Shown: positions 59,680-64,000 of the stretch, piece after piece
How the letters are laid out: every line of letters starts with the position of its first letter
How positions within the stretch are numbered: position 1 is the stretch's first letter
NCBI RefSeq assembly: GCF_004664715.2
Contig: NC_051070.1
Coordinates: forward strand, 69,072,200-69,136,199
DNA from: Peromyscus leucopus
Taxonomy: Eukaryota > Chordata > Mammalia > Rodentia > Cricetidae
Direction: 5' to 3'
Length of the DNA: 64,000 nucleotides
Position numbers and translations under genes: made by a program
Notes under the pieces: model-generated
Seen by the model: the letters and a program-made list of their open reading frames with translations, nothing else
What the model was told of the DNA's origin: nothing
The model's database searches: none

Positions 59680-59815
59680 AAATCCTACTATTTTTTTGCT
59701 GTGCCTCAGTTGTAAAATTGGGATAATAACAATAATACCTAAGCCTCCCAAGGTTTCTGGAAAGCTCATAGGAGTATAAAATGTTTGGAACAGTGTCAGG
59801 ACACGAAAACATGCT
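59680..59815 (+). repeat. MIR SINE, old
   Basis: Sense MIR: GTGCCTCAGTTGTAAAATTGG, GGATAATAACAATAATACC, TTGGAACAGTGTC. Confidence 0.7.
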
Positions 59816-59989
59816 GGATATGACAATGGCATTTGGTGTAGCTCCTCACCTCCTTCTCCCTCACCTCCACTTTCCCACCACCACCATCCTTCCATAGTTA
59901 CTCCACACATCTTCAGAGAGACGAGTAAGACGATCTCTGTCTGAAGTCTGGTAGAGAACCAGAGTCACACAGAAGTCAACATGGAGCTG

Positions 59990-60475
59990 GGGGGTGATGG
60001 GGAGAGGTCGAGGGGTTAAGAGCATTTGCGGGGGGACCCAAGTTCGGTTCTCCCCACTCACATGATGGCTTACAACCACCTGCAACTCCAGTCCCAGGGG
60101 ATCGGATGCCAGGCACACATGTCTCACACACACAGGTGAAGCACTTACACATATAAAATAAATAAAGCTTAAACATAAAGATTAAATAAAAAAAAGATAG
60201 AATTGGGCATAGTAATACATTTCCGTGATCTCAACACTGGATTTCAGTAGAGGAGAGGAATCAGCAGGATCCTGAGTTCAAGTGAAACCTTCTTTAAAAA
60301 AAAAAAAAAAACAAAACTGAGGCAGGGCAGAGGTGGTGAACGTCTTTAATCCCAGCACTCAGGAGGCAGAGGCAGGCTGATCTATCTCTGTGAGTTCGAG
60401 GCCAGCCTGGTCTACAAAGCGAATTCCAGAACAGCCAGGACTGTTACACAGAGAAGCCATGTCTTGAAAAAACAA
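59990..60475 (+). repeat. B2 and B1 SINEs
   Basis: Sense B2 at 59990-60190. A degraded B1-like stretch at about 60200-60300 ends in an A run. Sense B1 at 60315-60475 (GGCAGGGCAGAGGTGG head). Confidence 0.8.
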
Positions 60476-61194
60476 ACAACTTGTTTTAAAGATGAGAAAG
60501 GATTGCTGTTGGAAGACAGTATATACAAATGAATTCTCTCCTCTCTCTGTGGAATAAAGGAAATCCCAATGGGCAGATAACTTGGATCTGGAACAAAGCA
60601 GGGGCAAGGTATTTATTTCTTCTTTAGTTAGCTGTTACTTCCTGCAGTAGGCTAGGTCTGTTCTGAGAGGTGTCACAGAAACTACTCATAGGCAGGCAGT
60701 GGAAGGAAAATAAGGTGTCCCTGCGTTTCTCCTGCTGGTGTGGGGCAAGTTCCACCCTCCACTCCGACAGCCCTTGTTAAGGATAGCCCCTACTCCAGCA
60801 GGGTCAGGCCTCTCTCAGCATGGCCACACGGGGGCAGCAAAGGACAGGAACGGCTGCAGAGGAGGTCGGAAACCCGGAGAGCCAGGCTGACCCAACATCA
60901 CATAAATACTACTTATTGGGACTTTTTTCTTTTCTTTTCCAGGAAAAAAAGGTGTTCAGACAGCTAGAGAAATCTATATTTGTCTCAGAGAAAGAACAAG
61001 AGTCCCCTTCAAGCTTGTACACCTGATAATAATAAAATTTTTAATTCTAAATTCTCTACTGCAGTGTGTGTGTGTGTGTGTGATTTTTTTTTCTTCTGGT
61101 GAAAGTGAAAACAAGACCTTGCCCCAGCCTGTATAATATATATTCTTTTTTAAAAATTTTATTTATTTATTTTACATCCTGACCATTGCCTCGC

Positions 61195-61545
61195 CTCATA
61201 ATACATATTCTTTTCTTGCACATGAGTGTCAGTGGAGGTCAGAGACACTGGACTCCCCGAGAGCTGGAGTTATAGATGGTCGTGAGCCACCTGACATGAG
61301 TGTTGGGAATCCACTCGAGAGCTCTGGGACGACCCTTTCAAAGCGGTCGCAGATCAGAAACCCCGCCTATCATATATGTATATTACAGTTCACAACAGTG
61401 GCAAAATTACAGCTATGAAGCAGCAATGACCTAATTTTATGGTTGAGGTCACTACAACTTGAGCAACTGTATTCAAGGGTCTCGGTATTAGGAAGGTTGT
61501 CTTAACTGCTGGGCTGTCTCTCCATGCTCTGAGCAGTTCATGCCT
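61195..61545 (-). repeat. B2 SINE interrupted by a URR1-derived segment
   Basis: Antisense B2 halves (GCACATGAGTGTCAGTGG ... GAATCCACTCGAGAGC at the left; TCTTAACTGCTGGGCTGTC at the right) flank a URR1 body at about 61331-61500 (ACGACCCTTTCAAAG ... TATTAGGAAGGTTG). The URR1 part lacks its outer terminal repeats. Confidence 0.7.
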
Positions 61546-61660
61546 TACAAATACTCACTCACTCCTCACAGCAATCCTTTAAAATGGGAAAGCCATAGCA
61601 CTTGGTCAAAATGACATAAATAGAAAATGGCAGAGTGGCTTTGGCTCCAGAGTGGAGTGT
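61545..61660 (-). repeat. MIR SINE, old
   Basis: Antisense MIR-like block (CACTCCTCACAGCAATCC, TTTAAAATGGG, CTTGGTCAAAATGACA). Confidence 0.5.
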
Positions 61661-61693
61661 TTCCCTTGTCACATGTAAAAATAGAGTTGTTGC

Positions 61694-61833
61694 TGGGAGG
61701 TGGCGCACACCTTTAATCCCAGCATTTGGGAGGCAGAGGCAGGAGAGTCTCTGAGTTCAAGGCCAGTTTCGTCTATAGCTCAAGTTCCAGGACAGCCAGG
61801 GCTACACAGAGAAACCCTGTCTCAAAACGAATA

Positions 61834-61889
<56 letters not shown>

Positions 61890-61945
61890 TACACACACAT
61901 GTGTATATATATACATGTATGTGTATATATATACATACATGTATA

Positions 61946-61976
<31 letters not shown>
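61694..61976 (+). repeat. B1 SINE with (TA)n / (CA)n tail
   Basis: Sense B1 at 61694-61829 (GGGAGGTGGCGCACACC head). Its tail has expanded to about 147 bp of TA with CA and GTAT interruptions (61830-61976). Confidence 0.93.
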
Positions 61977-62019
61977 CCCAGAGAAGCCAGAAGGTCCCTT
62001 TATACTCTAGTCCTGAGCT

Positions 62020-62345
62020 AGCTGTGATGGCGCACACCTCTGATCTCAGTACCCAGTACTCAGGAGGTAGAAGCAGCTACCTCGGTGAGCTCCAGGCCAG
62101 CCTGGTTTGCATAGCGAGTTTCAGGCTGGCCAAGGCTACACAGCGAGATCGTGCCCCCTCAAAAACTAAAAAGAAGAATAGCCTCTAGTCCTTCCCTGTC
62201 GTTAACTAGATGCTCTGCTTTGACATGTGGGACTTTGTCCCTTGCCTTCAAGTAAAGTAGTGGAGCAGACATGACGCTGCATGGCTGTAATCTGGGGGAG
62301 CAGAGGCAAGAGGGTCGCAAGTTCAAGGCCTGAGCTACATAACGA
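62020..62345 (+). repeat. Two B1 SINEs
   Basis: Sense B1 at 62020-62160 (GCTGTGATGGCGCACACC head) and a shorter B1-like block at 62262-62345. Confidence 0.7.
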
Positions 62346-63368
62346 GAGAAAAGAAGCGACAATAATAGTTAGGGATTCATCCCCACACTGAAGACCTGAC
62401 AGGAAGTTGGCTTCTTCTAGGAGTTTGGGAGAGTCGGAAGAGCCTGAGCCTGAGACTGAAAAAAGCAGGTCTGGTCAGGAGCGGCAAGGTCAGGGACCTC
62501 CAGTAAATGTTCCCTCCCACCTCTGCTGGGTGTGAAATTTGGGCTGGGGATGTTAAGAAAGGCTTCCCAGAGTAACTACCGGAAAGGTGGGAGTTAGGCC
62601 CGCAGGGCGGGTGGCCAAGCGGGAAACAGTTCAGAAAAGCACAGTAGGAGCAAAGAAAACAACCGGGCTCCAGGGGTTCCCAAAGAATACCTTTGAACTT
62701 CTGTTCCGTCCATCTGTAAAGTTTATTTCCCCTTTCCTGCCAACCAGTGAGCAGGTAGGTTCTGAGAAGCCTCCCGGGCCTAGCCCGCAGCCTCCCCAAG
62801 GAGATCGGTCAACTCAAGTGTGTTTGCTGTGTACCAGCTGACACAGGTGCAGAACATTCCTGAAAGTCTCACAGCTTAGTTAGAGGCTGGCCCAGCAAAG
62901 TGCAGGACCTCTTTGCTCACCTCCAAGGAGATGGGCAGGCATCCATGAAAAACAACCAAACCAAACCAAACCAAAAACTACTGCCCCCTCGCATTCCTCC
63001 TCCATCATATTGCCTCCACTTTTCTGTTGTTGTTTTGCGGGGAGATGTCAAGGCTTCCCACTGAGAAAGATGGGAGGGGGCAGGAATGTGGGGTGGCCCC
63101 TCTCTGGAAAAGCAAACCGAAGGCTCAGAGCCACACTCCTCCCCAGCACTCCGCCTCTGGCACCCTAGAGCAGACGGCCCCAGACCTTGTGGTTCATATC
63201 CTACCTCCTAGTAGGAAACTAGATTTAGTCAACAGCTTTCAATTCTTCTTCTAAGAACAAGCAAGAAGGTGCCAGGGGTGTGGAGAGAGACTAGAGAAAG
63301 GGCAGGAATAAGTGACCTGGCCACAGCGGACAGGACCCAGGGCAGCCTGAGGGAGACACAGAGTGAAG

Positions 63369-63663
63369 ATGCGGCTGCTGCTCCTCCTCGCGGTGGCCAC
63401 AGGCAGATGTCTGCATGAGGAGACCCAGAAGTCCGTGCGCCTTCTCAGGCCCCATTTCTCCCAAGTGCCCACACGCTTCCGCTCCTCAATCCTTCCTCTC
63501 CCTGGCTCCCATGATCCTCAACCCCTTAGAATCCAGACCTACTACACAAGAGATCCTGTATCCAACGAAGCTTGGGATCCTGAGGGAGACGAAGGGAGAG
63601 GGGAATCTCGAGCCCGGGCTGCACTGAGAGAGACCACCCGCAGGATTCAGGGTATCCTAGCAG
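63369..63663 (+). CDS. CIROP: CIROP (LMLN2) coding exon 1: signal peptide and start of propeptide
   Basis: CIROP is a leishmanolysin-like (M8 family) zinc metallopeptidase that acts in the ciliated left-right organizer. This exon encodes residues 1-98 plus one base. MRLLLLLAVATG is a short signal peptide. It is followed at once by RCLHEET (Cys14, His16), which resembles the N-terminal Cys/His motif of leishmanolysin-family propeptides. The ATG has A at -3; the frame upstream offers only a GTG two codons earlier. The donor is CAG|GTAAGG. Position after CEBPE agrees with human synteny. The catalytic HEXXH motif would be encoded beyond the window. Identification rests on the family-like motifs, exon phases and synteny. 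Confidence 0.85.
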
Positions 63664-63785
63664 GTAAGGCGAAGACAGGAGTTATCACGAAGGGCTGAGG
63701 GGTAGAGGGGGTCTAAGAGAAACAGGTCATCACAGAAAAAGAGTTGGACTCAGATGATGAGGTGAAATTGTCCCCTTGCCTTAAG
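63664..63785 (+). other. CIROP: CIROP intron 1
   Basis: A 122-bp intron, GTAAGG to CTTAAG. The acceptor has a short, interrupted pyrimidine tract, but its position is fixed by the phase match (G|TC = Val). Confidence 0.75.
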
Positions 63786-63879
63786 TCACACCAGTACAAG
63801 GACCTCTGCTTCTCAGTCGAGACCCTACACAATACTGCCGTGCCGTCTGGGGAGACCCAGAGACCCCAAACTACCACAG
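63786..63879 (+). CDS. CIROP: CIROP coding exon 2
   Basis: 94 nt encoding residues 99-129 and two bases of 130: VTPVQGPLLLSRDPTQYCRA, then VWGDPETPNYH. It is joined to exon 1 in phase 1 and to exon 3 in phase 2, with no stop across either junction. The donor is ACAG|GTGAGT. The VQGPLLLSRD stretch and paired cysteines fit the propeptide-to-catalytic transition in leishmanolysin-like proteins. Confidence 0.82.
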
Positions 63880-63955
63880 GTGAGTCTGCCACTGGTAAGG
63901 TCTTCTCCAAAGACGTCTAGAAAATGCCTCCAGCTCACTTCACATTTTTTGACAG
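63880..63955 (+). other. CIROP: CIROP intron 2
   Basis: A 76-bp intron, GTGAGT to TTTTTTGACAG; close to the practical minimum for a mammalian intron. Confidence 0.8.
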
Positions 63956-64000
63956 GTGCAGCCTCTTGAACCCCGGATACAAAGGAGAGAGTTGCCTTGG
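63956..64000 (+). CDS. CIROP: CIROP coding exon 3, partial (cut by window end)
   Basis: The first 45 nt, completing Arg130 and then reading CSLLNPGYKGESCLG. Two cysteines (131 and 143) are positioned to pair with others in the family. The exon continues past the window. Confidence 0.8.
   Translation, partial: MQPLEPRIQRRELPW

Larger units (their letters stand above)
52256..63368. other. CEBPE-CIROP intergenic region
   Basis: About 11 kb. Unrecognised or repeat-free stretches: 52256-52850, 53570-54150, 54445-56680 (contains the duplicated block at 56311-56552), 56800-57060, 57395-57980, 58840-59680, 60480-61060, 62350-63368. No coding gene recognised between the two flanking genes. Confidence 0.8.

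Overview
The window is mammalian nuclear DNA and almost certainly rodent. Genes are split into exons with GT/AG introns, and the non-coding DNA is full of rodent SINEs (B1, B2, ID and B4-type), hAT-type URR1 elements, old MIRs and long dinucleotide tracts. Several young B1 copies have a form I associate with cricetid rodents (hamsters, voles, deer mice) rather than Mus. That species-level call is a weak inference.

Three genes lie on the + strand, in the order found at human 14q11.2 and on mouse chromosome 14. (1) SLC7A8 (LAT2, a light chain of the heteromeric amino-acid transporter) occupies 1 to about 39170. Exon 1 lies outside the window. Exons 2-11 are all present, have consistent splice phases, and encode 485 residues equivalent to human residues 51-535. 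Intron 3 alone spans 21.6 kb. The 3' UTR is about 1.9 kb. (2) CEBPE (the myeloid bZIP factor C/EBP epsilon) has two coding exons at 50418-50927 and 51746-52081, giving an intact 281-residue protein. (3) CIROP (LMLN2, a leishmanolysin-like metallopeptidase of the left-right organizer) starts at 63369. Exons 1 and 2 and the start of exon 3 are present, and the window ends inside exon 3.

Layout: 1-445 is the end of SLC7A8 intron 1. 446-37237 holds the SLC7A8 coding exons and introns. 37238 to about 39170 is its 3' UTR. About 39171-50300 is intergenic DNA, dense in SINEs with one L1 3' remnant, then a low-repeat stretch at about 46.9-48.3 kb with two CTCF-like motifs. 50418-52255 is CEBPE. 52256-63368 is intergenic and contains, about 6 kb downstream of the CEBPE start, a tandemly duplicated block that may match the reported Cebpe +6 kb enhancer. 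63369-64000 is the 5' part of CIROP.

The three genes do not form a pathway. LAT2 exports and exchanges neutral amino acids in epithelia, C/EBP epsilon drives terminal granulocyte differentiation, and CIROP acts in left-right patterning. Their proximity is conserved synteny. I found no evidence of an undescribed gene system. The items most worth a second look are regulatory candidates (the duplicated block, the CTCF-like pair, a perfect MARE, PU.1-type sites), a 25-unit minisatellite with no length variation between units, and several nested or oddly placed repeats.
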